Source: Struthio camelus (Eukaryota > Chordata > Aves > Struthioniformes > Struthionidae). Taken from it: DNA of 64,000 nucleotides. A program made the position numbers and the translations under genes. A model generated the notes under the pieces. That model was not told where the DNA came from. It was given only the letters and a program-made list of their open reading frames with translations, and did no database searches. Of this stretch, positions 10,701 through 20,280 are shown in pieces (positions within the stretch are counted from its first letter, which is position 1; each line of letters opens with the position of its first letter). The DNA lies in assembly GCF_040807025.1 (NCBI RefSeq), contig NC_090964.1:4650001-4714000 (forward strand), written 5' to 3'.

Positions 10701-12231
10701 ACTGTTTGTGAACTACAGGTGGCCATAAGCTGTTGCTTGGCTGCTGTTGTCAGAACTTGTGGAGAGACTTCCCAAGGGCCATGGAGAAACGGTTTTGGGT
10801 ACCTAGGTTGGACATCAGCAGTATAAGCGTTTGTTCAGTGACCATGTGATGACAGTTATAGAAGTCTAGGAGCATGTCTCTAACGCAGGGTATCTAACTT
10901 AGCCAAGAAGCTGTAGGCGGCAAACATGGCTGTTGGAATTCAGTCTTTTTGTCCCCGTTCTAGAGCTGTCCTACTCCAGGTAGGTACTCCAGGTATTGGT
11001 AGGCGAGAAGCCACTCTTGGTGGCTTTTTCAGAGCCATTTTAAGCACAATGCATTAGCAGAGACCGGGCTTCAGATTGGTTTCTTAACACGGTTTGTAGC
11101 ACACGCAGGACAGTAGGGTGACAAACGGTCACACCATCAGCCAGGTCACCACATTGCTTTGGCCAAAAAATTGACACAAGTCAACCCTGAGGAGAGGCCG
11201 AGTTCAGCTATGCTGGGTGTGAGAGTCTCTGCAGTAATCTGGGGGTGGGAGTTCAGGGCAGTGAGTTATGGGTTTGTTCCTTGGTTATTCATTGCTCTGT
11301 CTTCAGATCAGAGGCTATACTGAAGGAGCAGAGCAATCTTTCGTCTCTGATGTGGAACGGATTGTTTGTAACTGTGTTCTACTGCGCTCCTCTTTGTGAA
11401 TCAATCGCTCATCTTAAAATAAAAATTAAAAAGTTCTATTAACATCCAAGAATGCTAATATTGCAGATTGCTCCACCCACTCCAAAATACTCATCTGCAT
11501 GGAATGGTACACAGAAGGCTAAAATGTGGCGAAATTGCAGACATCAGCCTATATGCTTTATGCAGAAATGCCCCCAGATCTCTCATGGACTTGAATAAAA
11601 TAGTTGTCAGCGTCAAGAACAGTGCTTCTGTGTTGGGATTGTCATTGCTTTGACGCTTGCATGTAGAATACACTGAACAGCCTTTTCTGAATTGAGGTGG
11701 TTCAGTGTCTTGTTAGGTCTGACTGCCAGCGGCAATTTCCCTCTATTATGATAAAGACTAACAGCCCATAGCAGCTTTCTTAGAGAGCCTGTGCCCTCTA
11801 GCGGCCTGCAGTCCTGATGGTAGTGCCCAATTTGCAATCTGAACACTCCTTGCAAAGCAAATAACGCTTTGGGATATTTGAGTGCGTTATCAGCATGTTT
11901 ATATGCCTCTCTTTACCATTTTAATGCTTAGACATTACAGTAGGTACACCTTTATGTCTGTCTTGGGATAGGGGAATGGCAGCCAGAACGTGCAGCGTGT
12001 GATTAGGTGTCAAACTAGTAATTACATGAAGTGTTTTGTGGGGAGCAAATCAAATTTGGCTTTATAGATAACTTACAACAAGTGAAATGCGTCGTTAAAT
12101 CCAAATGGTGTATCATTACTGGAGATCTCAAACTATTCTGTTTAATTTTCTTATTTCTCCCTTCCTCTTTCTTTCCCACAGTACTCTCTGCATCCAGCGA
12201 CAAAAGGCTATATATGGGGGAGATCCAGTGA
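1510..12231 (+). CDS. SNRNP40: SNRNP40, U5 snRNP 40 kDa WD40 protein (10 coding exons)
   Basis: Joined exons: 1510-1719, 1880-2009, 2636-2729, 3506-3671, 4256-4378, 5433-5553, 6362-6444, 6877-6938, 10331-10434, 12182-12231. They total 1,143 nt: 380 residues plus TGA, all with GT-AG borders and consistent phases. The product is the seven-bladed WD40 beta-propeller of the U5 snRNP (U5-40K/PRP8BP), which sits near PRPF8 in the spliceosome. GH dipeptides lie at about residues 87, 130, 172, 256 and 348, and WD dipeptides at about 159, 202, 243, 285 and 335; the last strand ends KRLYMGEIQ. The propeller is close to identical to human. The odd part is residues 1-80: the human protein is 357 aa, and the 23 extra residues here are a Gly-Pro-rich and poly-Gly expansion in exon 1. 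The start ATG opens with MIEQHKRK, matching human MIEQQKRK. Confidence 0.97.
1880..2009 (+). CDS. SNRNP40: SNRNP40 coding exon 2
   Basis: The acceptor is ccccgcag and the donor C|GTGAGT. The exon encodes GPPRSSSLQAPIMLL, the first WD40 blade and FDRLI, leaving one base into the next codon. Intron 1 before it is only 160 bp. Confidence 0.97.
2010..2635 (+). other. SNRNP40: SNRNP40 intron 2
   Basis: The left 120 bp is still CpG-rich; the rest is ordinary intronic sequence. I see no repeats or RNA genes. Confidence 0.9.
2636..2729 (+). CDS. SNRNP40: SNRNP40 coding exon 3
   Basis: This follows the acceptor tcctttag and encodes LLWNVYGDCDNYATLKGHSG through NTDG, ending AG|GTAAAT in phase 2. It is near-identical to the human exon. 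Confidence 0.97.
2730..3505 (+). other. SNRNP40: SNRNP40 intron 3
   Basis: Unremarkable GT-AG intron; nothing recognised in it. Confidence 0.9.
3506..3671 (+). CDS. SNRNP40: SNRNP40 coding exon 4
   Basis: The acceptor is ctccgcag and the donor AAG|GTCAGT (phase 0). It encodes FSASTDKTVAVWDSETGE through CTGSDDGTVK, blades 2 and 3. Confidence 0.97.
3672..4255 (+). other. SNRNP40: SNRNP40 intron 4
   Basis: Unremarkable AT-rich GT-AG intron; nothing recognised in it. Confidence 0.9.
4256..4378 (+). CDS. SNRNP40: SNRNP40 coding exon 5
   Basis: The acceptor is cttttcag and the donor AAG|GTATGA. The exon is 41 codons, from LWDIRKKAAVQTF to ISGGIDNDIK, and is phase 0 at both ends. Confidence 0.97.
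4379..5432 (+). other. SNRNP40: SNRNP40 intron 5
   Basis: GT-AG intron of about 1 kb. A weak C/D-box-like pair (TGATGA at 4612-4617, CTGA at 4674-4677) was noticed, but it lacks a convincing closing stem. Confidence 0.85.
5433..5553 (+). CDS. SNRNP40: SNRNP40 coding exon 6
   Basis: The acceptor is tctgaaag and the donor ACAG|GTACAT (weak). It encodes VWDLRQNKLTYTMRGHADSV through SNAMDNT, leaving one base. Confidence 0.96.
5554..6361 (+). other. SNRNP40: SNRNP40 intron 6
   Basis: GT-AG intron; nothing recognised in it. Confidence 0.9.
6362..6444 (+). CDS. SNRNP40: SNRNP40 coding exon 7
   Basis: The acceptor is ctgttgcag and the donor AAG|GTGAGT. It encodes VRIWDVRPFAPKERCVKIF to NVHNFEK. 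It differs from the human exon by Ile for Val before the WD. Confidence 0.97.
6464..6486. repeat. Short (TA)n tract in SNRNP40 intron 7
   Basis: This is a near-perfect alternating TA run just inside intron 7 (6445-6876). The rest of that 432-bp intron holds nothing recognisable. Confidence 0.85.
6877..6938 (+). CDS. SNRNP40: SNRNP40 coding exon 8
   Basis: The acceptor is ttattttag and the donor AG|GTGAGT. This short exon encodes NLLRCSWSPDGSKIAGGSAD and part of an Arg codon. Confidence 0.97.
6939..10330 (+). other. SNRNP40: SNRNP40 intron 8
   Basis: The longest SNRNP40 intron, 3.4 kb, of mixed composition. I found no tandem repeat, CR1 fragment, tRNA or plausible extra exon in it. Confidence 0.85.
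10331..10434 (+). CDS. SNRNP40: SNRNP40 coding exon 9
   Basis: The acceptor is gtcttacag and the donor A|GTAAGT. It encodes FVYVWDTTSRRILYKLPGHA to FHPEEPI. The preceding intron, 3.4 kb, is the longest in the gene. Confidence 0.97.
10435..12181 (+). other. SNRNP40: SNRNP40 intron 9
   Basis: A 1.75-kb intron; nothing recognised in it beyond AT-rich stretches near 11,410-11,460. Confidence 0.85.
12182..12231 (+). CDS. SNRNP40: SNRNP40 coding exon 10 (terminal)
   Basis: The acceptor is tttcccacag. The exon encodes LSASSDKRLYMGEIQ followed by TGA at 12229-12231, matching the human C terminus. Confidence 0.97.
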
Positions 12232-12695
12232 AGCTGAAAAGAAGATGGCTTGATTTATGCCCTTGAGATCTGTGGTTTACAGAAGTAGGATTAACTTGCT
12301 TCTAACCGATGCCAGCCCCTTCTCACTCTTGTGGTAATGGGAAAACGTTGAAGCAGCTTGATTAAACAAGCAGCGTCCTTTGCAGGCTGTAACATCTGCA
12401 TGGTCTTGCTGTACAGCTTGCTTTTTTTTGTTGTTTTTTTGTCTCCTCCTTTGGGGAAGAAAGAAGAAAAATTGGAATTGAAGAAATTTTGGTTTTGGCT
12501 GTACAAGAGACTGTTGAACCCTTACCCAGATAGCTTGGAATTTGTAAAATTAGTTTAAATTCAGTATGTGGCTTGTATATTCCCTGCCCAGTTTCTCTTG
12601 ATTGTTTTTATACGGTCAAAAATGAAATAGACAGCTTTTTACAAGAACTGTGTGGATGGGATTTATTGTTCTGTCTTACTTTCCTATTATACAAT

Positions 12696-12701
12696 ATTAA
12701 A
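12696..12701 (+). terminator. SNRNP40: Proximal polyadenylation signal variant ATTAAA
   Basis: ATTAAA lies about 465 nt after the stop codon, and could give a shorter 3' UTR than the canonical signal downstream. Confidence 0.35.
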
Positions 12702-12869
12702 TCAAGGCCCTCACTCATACATAATCCAAGGGAAGCCATACGCTTTAACTTCAGAAGAGCAGCTTTATTTTTTATTCATGGCGATAAAAATGACCACGCT
12801 GGAAATAATTATTTGGCTACTGCTGAATCCTGTTTTCTTATTTGGAGTAAAATCCAGTCTTCTGTTATA

Positions 12870-12875
12870 AATAAA
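12870..12875 (+). terminator. SNRNP40: Canonical polyadenylation signal AATAAA
   Basis: AATAAA about 640 nt after the stop codon, in the same AT-rich 3' UTR and just before composition changes; the best candidate 3' end signal for SNRNP40. Confidence 0.55.
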
Positions 12876-12890
12876 TGTAAAAGGGGTGAA

Positions 12891-14960
12891 TTTTCTATGA
12901 TAAGCACAGTATATATGGTGTTCAGCGCTGGAGAAACCAAACTGGTTGCACGTCCTCTTCCTCAAATCAGGCTGTCTTGGCAGGGATAGTGGCTGGGTCA
13001 TAGGCAGTGGTGCTAGATGGTAGCAGGCCTTCAAGCAGATATATATCAGCGTGGTGGGCGTCAATACTTGCTATTGTAGGAAGTAATTAACTTTCCAGCC
13101 ATTTAAGTTCCTTCCCAGCTGGCTTGTTGCCACCCTTCCCGAGCCAGATCTGTGTCCCACGTAGTCCTGTACGCGTCCAAATCTGTGCTTGGCCTTCTGA
13201 CTTGAGTAGGGACCTCCATGGCCTGTGGCAACACAAGTCTCACTGACCTCAGTGCTCGGGGGTGACTGTGCTGGGAGGACGCAAGATTACAGGATACTTG
13301 TGAACTGTCTCAGCCTCTGTTGGAGGGGTTTCTGGGGGATGTGTCTGCCAGACCTTGCCCTACCATCACTGACTCCCTGCCTGGTTAACTTGACTTGCTG
13401 CATCCCAGTACCCAAACCCCTTGCAATGTGCTGTGCTTGTTACATATTCAAAGGGTTTAAGCCAGAGGGAACTGTTTGCTCTGACCTGTATGGCCGAGGT
13501 TGAAGCCGGCATTAAGGCCTTAGCTTCTGGCTGAGCGACGGCTGGTCTTTGTGAGAACATGCAGCGGAGGGAGGTGCCCCTGTGCTGCAGGTAATTGTGT
13601 CTGTTGTTAATTAACTTGCTGTGAAGAGTACATGCTGTATTTCTATTCTGAATGTGTCCAGCCTCAGCTTCCAGCCATTAGGTTTTTCATCCTTTTTCCC
13701 TGCCGTTTTTCAGTTCACTGCCTTGGCTCAGGTTGTACCAGCTTTTTCTCACTTCTTGCTGGCTTCCTGCCCTGCTCCAGAAGAGGTTGTCTGAAGGCTG
13801 CAATTCAGGTGGGATGATGAGGTGTGGACATACAATGCTCCCACCCCAACATTGCCGTGCTGTAGGGCTGTCCTGGACAGTTGGCAAGCATTTGACCGGG
13901 AGGAATCTGCTCCAGCCACCAGGTATTTAAGAGCTGGAAAATCGTTGCTGTTTGTACAGTGGAAAGGGAAGAAGCACAAAGCTGTTTTCTTTTTGAGAGT
14001 GTTTCTTCTCCCTCCTTTCCTTGCAGGGGGAGATGAGCCAGCGCTCTTGGGGACAAAAGAGACTGACCAGCCTTTAAGGAGGAAGGGAAATGCAGCTGCA
14101 TGTTCCCCAGGAGGAGAGGTGAGCATCTCCCCAGGCCTGGGGCAACACATGCACTGAGGTATGTGACATGTGGCCCCTGTCTTTGGAACCATTGCTGTTC
14201 CAGCGCTGTGTCCTTACGTCAGCAGCTGGCTTCAGCCAGGGCTGCAGAGCACCTGCAGCTCTTAGGATGCAGAGCCTCGCTTGCTCTTGTGTTTCTCTTA
14301 AAGCCCTTGGGGTTGGAGCAGAGCTGGTCTCAGCTCCTGGATCGTAGATCATTGCAAAGTGGCTTTGGGATGAGGTAGGGGTGCACTAGAGAGCGTGGCT
14401 GGGTTTAACACTCTGAAAACTCGAACCGTGCCTCATTTGCTGACCCTCCTAATTAGCTGCGTTGACGTGTTCAAGCATTAGGTTCATAGATCTGGACTCT
14501 GCAGAGCTCCAGGTTCAAACCCAGGAAGGATCAGCTTCACATCTCCTCCCAAGATACTGAACCAGGTCCCATTCTGCTCCATTGCCATTGTTCCCCTGAC
14601 TCCCCGCAGGAACCGCGGGTACAGGTGAGCCCATTCAAACCGACCTTGAAAACCAAGATTCTTTCTGGCTGGTGGAGCCTGGACCCAGAGTGCTGCTGCA
14701 ACCTGGGGTTCTGCACTAACCTCTCTGATCGCTGCAAAGCTGCTGCTGCTGCCCTTCCTCATCTTCTGCTGTCCTCAACCGCAGCAGTTTCTCCTCGTGG
14801 TGGAAACCACCCTGTGGCTGAAGGCAGTGGTGATACAAGGGGTGGGCAGGATGATGATGAAGACAAGGGAAGACACATCACCAGATGCTTCATGGTGAGC
14901 AAATGTATCTAAACACAAACGAGTCACCCTTCAGCAGGAAAGGCAGGCGGAGAGAGCTGG
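12891..14960. other. Intergenic DNA, nothing recognised
   Basis: Mixed-composition sequence between SNRNP40 and NKAIN1. Short ORFs on both strands show no protein similarity I recognise. A tRNA B-box-like string at 14,511-14,521 does not form a T-arm. Confidence 0.7.
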
Positions 14961-14969
14961 AGGCAGGGG

Positions 14970-15310
14970 GAAGATTTATTTTTAACTCTGCAGCGCATTA
15001 AATAACATGCCCTGAAATGCATGTAAATTAGAGCTGTGAATCCAGCCGGGAGCGCTGCGATTTGGGCCAGACCTCCCTGGAGCCGCGGCTGCACCGTAGC
15101 GCATGGCTCTTCGCCCACGGAGCACTGCTGCGCCTGGATCCTCTCTCAGCGGAGCTGCCCAGCAAGAAGGATGGTTTAATATTTAATAACCCCTATTATA
15201 AGCTTCAAGGGGACTGTTTTATTTAAATATATGCCCAAGCGTCAAAGGCAAGAGAGATTCGGAGCTGAGCTGCATCGTCTCCAGGCCTAGCTGGCAGTTA
15301 CAAGATAATA
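14970..15310. promoter_or_regulatory. AT-rich island, candidate conserved non-coding element
   Basis: Two AT-rich stretches (14,970-15,050 and 15,165-15,310) stand out from the GC-rich flanks. The first contains ATGCATGTAAATTAG (octamer-like ATGTAAAT); the second has TTTAATATTTAATAA and ATTTAAATATATG. The call rests on composition and motif content only. Confidence 0.3.
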
Positions 15311-16610
15311 ACCCTGCCATTTTCTGAATCAGGTTTGTTTAAAACAAAAAAAAGCTGGGATGATGAAGACAGGGAGGAATGAGATGGACACCAAAGAGGG
15401 CTTCGGACCTGGAGGCTGGCGAGCAGCACAGGGTGTCGGGTTGGGAACAGACTGGGGAGCCAGAGAGCTGCCAGCATCTGCTGTGATGTGCTCAAAGGCC
15501 AGGTTCATCCCGTCGTTTGGTATCCAACCTCATACTGGAGCGCCCGGATGTGGCCAGCTGCCTAAACCCACCTCTACCTCCAGGATGAAGGATCCTGCTG
15601 AGGCACCAGCGACTTCAGCTTTGTTTTGCAAAAGAGAAGAGGAAATAGGAAAAAAAAGAGGTTGTTTCTGAAGTTAACGTGCAGCAGTCCTGTGGTTCGC
15701 CTCTGGGGTGCGCGGTGGTCCAGCCAACGTGCACATGGGTGCAGCTCGCCAGATGTCACGGCCCCACGGAGAGCGGGCACCCTTGAGCCCGAAGGCCTCC
15801 CCTTGCCAGGATGCCCTTGCAAGAGGGCTGCCTCGGTGCTGATTGCCGATAAAGAGACCATATCAGCCAGCCAATCAACATGAGGTGAATGCGCCTTATT
15901 AATTAAAGTCTCTCTGACAAGGGCTGCAGAATAATTAACTTGGCAGCAGCTCCTGGCATGGTTCCCACGCTGGGAGCTCAGCACCCTGGGGTCCAGCATC
16001 CTGGCCGGGCACTGCACGTGTGGCTGGGACGGCTCGGCAGCGGCACAGCGGGCGAAGGGCTGCGATACCTTGAGCGTGGGAGCGGGACCCAGCGCTCTGT
16101 GACTCCCAATTCCCCCATGTGCTCTGGGCTGGACATGCGGTCCGGCATCCCCTCCGAGGGACCCGTGAGGCTGATGGCTCCCAGCGAAGGGGAGCTGGGG
16201 GCCCCCAATCCCAGGACACCCCCTCTGTTGCTTTGGCATGGGTCTTTGCCAAGCAGTGACCTAGGTGGGGGAATTGATTCAGATTAAGACTAATCCCCCG
16301 AGGCCACCTGAGGAAGGGGCAAGTGGGGCAGGAAACCCACCCTCCGCGATGAGCAGGCATCCTCTTTGCATGGAGGGCTTCTGCCCCTTAAACTGCAAAA
16401 GCACAGCAGTGCCAGCCAAGCCCCAACAAACTCGCCGCAGCAGTGAGTGTCCACCCCGGCTTCTCCGCTCCTGCCCGTCACTTGTCTCTAGGCGCGGGAG
16501 CTGGGGCCATGCTGCGGGGGCTGCACAGATAAATCTCGCTCCTTTTGCCCGCCTTAGGGAACCAGTCGATCCAACGCACCTTAGATGCCGATGAAGGTGG
16601 AGACGCAGGC
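15311..16610. other. Intergenic DNA with a small AT-rich patch
   Basis: Mostly GC-rich unique-looking sequence without a recognisable gene. At 15,870-15,960 a short patch carries CCAATCA and TTATTAATTAAAG plus AATAATTAAC, again homeodomain-type cores. Confidence 0.5.
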
Positions 16611-16619
16611 CCTCGACGC

Positions 16620-16900
16620 TCTGAACTGCTGCTGCCAATTACCGTTTGCAATTAGGGCCGGCTCGCCGCCCGTCTGCTCAGCTCAGCAAGGTGGGAGATA
16701 AATCGGACTGGTTCCCCGCGATCCGTTCCCTGGAGAGAGTCAAATATTGATTTAAGAGAGGTGCCTACCTGCTCTTAATGGGACACGTGTGCAGTGAATC
16801 GTAACTGTGTCCCAAGCTAACAATTTGTGGATTTAATCTAATTTGCTAGGGGGGTTTGAAGGGTGACTGAGTTAACGCTGTTCTTTCTCTCCCTGCTAAC
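16620..16900. promoter_or_regulatory. AT-rich island, candidate conserved non-coding element
   Basis: The block contains CCAATTACC, GCAATTAGG, AGATAAATC, ATATTGATTTAAG and GATTTAATCTAATTTGC in about 280 bp, between GC-rich flanks. It holds no ORF or repeat signature. Confidence 0.35.
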
Positions 16901-18020
16901 AGCCCCCAGGAGGGCAGTCAGAGCTGAGCCTTTTTAACGCTCCGCAGAGCCAACGTGCGGCAGCCGGCCACCGAAATCCCTAAAACGACGGTGCCCGCTG
17001 CCGGCTCACTGTCTCCTTCTCAGGCCGACGCGCAGTGCCGCCCTTGCCCTTGGTGAGCACGGCCACCTCTCGGAGCCCGTCCCATGCAAGAGCAGGGCGA
17101 GCTCCAGGACAGGACAGCAGCAAAGTGTTCGATGCATAATCCGGGTGCAGAGCAAATTGTTTTCTTACACAGGTTCCTTCCTCCAAGGGAGGTAGTTGCT
17201 CGAGAGATTTTCTACTAGAGATTAAATCTGGCCCGGGACCTAGAGAAACGGCCTTTGTGAAACAGAGCTGCTGTCCCTGGGGGCTGCTGGCTGCTTCCTG
17301 ATTTTTTGGACGGGGCTGCTCAGGGCGAATCCCCCTGCCCCTCTCAGACCAGAGGGTTTGGCAATGCCCAGCGATGACAAGCCAGTCGCAGAGGCGGGTC
17401 CCCGGCAGATGCTGCAATCCCGGCGGGATGCTCCCGGACAGCTCTGCCCCAGCACAGAGCCACCCTGGGGTCCAAGTCCCCCAGGTTTGTCCAGGAGCTG
17501 TGCTGTGCTGGAAGTGTGCGTGGGGCAGGACAAGTTGGGATTAACAAGGGGGATTTTCCCACTCTGCAAAGGCTTTTCCCACCGCGAGGTACCTGCAACC
17601 CCATAATTCACCAGGCAGTGAAAGAGCAGCAAAACAGCACCTAAATCCCTCACATTGATGGGGACGGTTTTCTCCTTGGTGTTAGCAGCCCTTAAATCCC
17701 AGTCGCACCCCCAAAGCCCGCGCGTGTCCCATCCCTCGGGTTGCCATCAGCCCACGGCAGTGTCTGCCGGAAGAGGGGTCGCTTTGGGCCTGTCGCCACC
17801 TGGGCCGGTGTCGGGGGACCCCGAGGCCACCCCATAGGGCTGGGGACAGGGATAGAGAGTCGGCGCCTCTTGGGACAGAGAAGCAACGGTTGCATAGGAG
17901 GAAGAAAGCCTGTGAATGTGTTTTACACCCCCGTCCCACCTCTCCCACCCCCCACAGCTTCTTCAGTGATTAGTGCCCCTGTCCTTCCGCAAGAGCTTTT
18001 TGCACCTTTTCTGACTGCTG
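16901..18020. other. Intergenic GC-rich DNA, nothing recognised
   Basis: GC-rich sequence with many chance ORFs in several frames and no similarity to a known protein family that I can see. Confidence 0.6.
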
Positions 18021-18024
18021 CTTG

Positions 18025-18430
18025 GCAGCTTATAATGAATTTTGATAGTTAACAATAAGCAAGCGATAATTTCTAAAAGAATGGAAAACAATTATTTGCT
18101 CTATTGGGGGATTAGACGATATTTAGGCTCTATTTAATGGCAAACTAATTAAATTACATGAGAAACCGAATAGAATCTTTTTTTGTTAATTATGAATTTG
18201 CAAGCTACAAAGGCTAAACGATGATGGATTCTGTAATCTGCAGCGCTTTTAGCTATCCGCTGCGATAAGATGACAACTGAGCAAGAATGGAGCGAGTGCA
18301 TTTTAATTTCTATATCGATTTGATAACAGCCGGCTGCATAACGATCCATTAACGGTGATCGGCAGGAACTGACGTTGACTGGCAGGCCGGTGGCTAATTG
18401 TATTAAAAACCAGGGAAACATTGTTTAAGT
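18025..18430. promoter_or_regulatory. Strong AT-rich island, candidate enhancer/conserved element
   Basis: This is the clearest of the intergenic islands: about 400 bp with TAATTA at 18146-18151 and 18187-18192, further TAAT/ATTA cores (GTTAACAATAAGC, GCTAATTGTATT), GATA-like TGATAA/CGATAA strings and an E-box-free core. It keeps a balanced mix of bases rather than simple repeats, which is what vertebrate developmental enhancers look like. A CR1 fragment lies 70 bp to the right. Confidence 0.4.
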
Positions 18431-18499
18431 AGATGCATGTTATTCCTGGAGGAGGTGAGAGAAACTGTGCGCCGTGCCTGAACATCCATTACTCTTTCC

Positions 18500-18662
18500 A
18501 GAATCACAGAACGGCTGAGGTTGGAAGGGACCTCTGGAGATCATCTAGTCCAACCCCCCTGCTCCAGCGGGGTCACCTAGAGCACGTTCCCCAGGACCCT
18601 CTCCAGACGGCTGTTGAACGTCTCCAAGGATTGCTCCCTGGGCAACCTCTTTGAGCTGATGC
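18500..18662 (-). mobile_element. CR1 LINE fragment, 3' end, reverse orientation
   Basis: The plus strand begins AGAATCACAGAAcGGCTGAGG and continues with GGAAGGGACCTCTGGAGATC and the CTAGTCCAACCCCCCTGCTC block, the standard reverse complement of the avian CR1 3' region. About 160 bp survive, with an internal deletion after the GTCTCCAAGG segment. CR1 is a non-LTR retrotransposon; this is a 5'-truncated, inactive copy. Confidence 0.93.
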
Positions 18663-19010
18663 AAAGCCAGCGTCCCTTGGGTGCCCGGCCTGCGGGGTTT
18701 AGGGCTGCTCCCAGGTCTCATGAGGAGGGATTGCGCCGGGATCTGGGCTGGCCACTCTCCCCGTGCCCACAGTGGGGGAGCCTGGGCCAGGCTGGCATCT
18801 GGCACCTCTAGCCCGAGATTTGGGCTCGCTCTCACTGAGCATGTGCCAAAATCCCAGAGCGCAAGCTGCACCCGTGACCCATTCCCCCGCCTTGGCCTTG
18901 CAGGGCTGCTTGGCCACTCGGGCATCCCGCTGCATTAGGGCCCCCATCCCTTAAGCGCAGGCTGGCTCTCGCAACGTATGCGCTCCTCCCCAGGAGCTGC
19001 AGGCCCCGAA
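18663..19010. other. Intergenic DNA, nothing recognised
   Basis: GC-rich sequence between the CR1 fragment and the next AT-rich island; no gene or repeat seen. Confidence 0.6.
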
Positions 19011-19014
19011 AGGG

Positions 19015-19260
19015 TTACCCAATTACCCGACCGGTTTAATTGCTTTCAACTTGGGCTCGCGTGGATGTGGCAGGATGATTTGCGTGTGTTCGCTCCGCGC
19101 CGCTTTACATAATGGATTAGAAGTCATATCTTTTCGCTGTCGCCCTAACCCAGATAGATGGTTCCCCTTCCAAGATTTGTTTGCCGATAAAGACGCCGAA
19201 ACGATCGTTTCGTCTCATTCTGAGAGGCCCTCGAACGCCATAAATTACCGCCCCGGGTTG
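19015..19260. promoter_or_regulatory. AT-rich island, candidate conserved non-coding element
   Basis: Contains CCCAATTACCC, GGTTTAATTGC, TACATAATGGATTAG (a GGATTA bicoid-type core), CGATAAAG and CATAAATTACC in 250 bp. No ORF of note. Confidence 0.35.
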
Positions 19261-20280
19261 CTAAAATGCCCCGTTGCAGCTGGTGAGCACCGCTGGGCTT
19301 TTGTGTCTGCAGAAAGGCTCCTCGCGGGCTGTCACGTCGGAGCCAGCCTCTCCCCGGGGATGGCAGGACGTCACCGAGCCCCGGCTGGCAGCTGGGAGCA
19401 GGTGGGCAGGAGCTGCCCTGGCCCCCGGCACGGACTCGTTGCCGGCCTCTAAGTTTGCCCCCAAAATGCCGTGTCAGGCTCCAAATCATTGCCAAACCCG
19501 GAGGACAGTTTCAGCTGAAAGGAAGGAAAAAAGGAAAAAAACAAAGTGACGAGGAAAGGGCGGCCTGCTCGGGTGCAACAGCTGCGAAACGTGATGCTCC
19601 TTCCCAAAATGACTCATTTCAAAGGGAACTTAACCCCCATGATGAAAAGGGCAGGATCTCCGGAAAAAAAACATATGGCTCTTACCCCTTGGTTTTTTTT
19701 TTTTTTTGTTTAGCCTAAACCTGCTGTTTTTCCTCGTTTTGGCTTTCACAAGACAGCGAACCGCAAATCCAAATTGGCTTGCCTCAAAGCGGTTTTTTTC
19801 CCCCGTTAAAAATGGCAAAGGTTTGCTCTGATTTATGGCCATCTGGATTGTGGGTGACGCTGCGGCTCTTCCTGGGCCGTGTCTTCCGACCCGGTTTGGA
19901 AACGACGAACAACTCGCACGCCGGCCGCACGTCCTGGGGCCCTCGGGCGAAGGGTCTTTCCTGAAAATAAATAAATAAAGCAAAATGTGCCAGCGTTTTT
20001 CTTTGATTTCTCTCCGCTCTGGATTTTTTGGGTTAAAAAAAAAAAAAAAGAAAACCTGTGTTGGTTGTCTTGAACTAAGAATAGACATTCTTTGGTAAAA
20101 ATACCAATGTAGTGAAAAATCCAACTTTTTTTGCATTCTGTTTAGATCGCTAGCAGATAAAACATCCCTCTAGCATAAGGGCTGGGCAGGATGCATCATG
20201 TTTTGGCTGAAAACATCCACGTCAGGTTGAAGAAGACAACTTTGGGCAATCCCGAAAGCAATCAGCCTCGACTCGTTGCA
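19261..20280. other. Intergenic DNA with homopolymer runs
   Basis: Holds a T run near 19,692-19,706 and an A run near 20,035-20,049, plus AATAAATAAATAAAG at about 19,966-19,980. No gene is evident; the AATAAA strings have no supporting transcript. Confidence 0.5.

Larger units (their letters stand above)
12232..12890 (+). other. SNRNP40: SNRNP40 3' UTR
   Basis: AT-rich sequence follows the TGA. The last plausible cleavage point is set by the AATAAA at 12870-12875, with T/G-rich sequence after it. The end at 12,890 is approximate. Confidence 0.6.

Noticed and set aside
14511-14521. tRNA B-box-like GGTTCAAACCC
   Set aside because: The flanks do not pair into a T-arm and no A box or cloverleaf is present.
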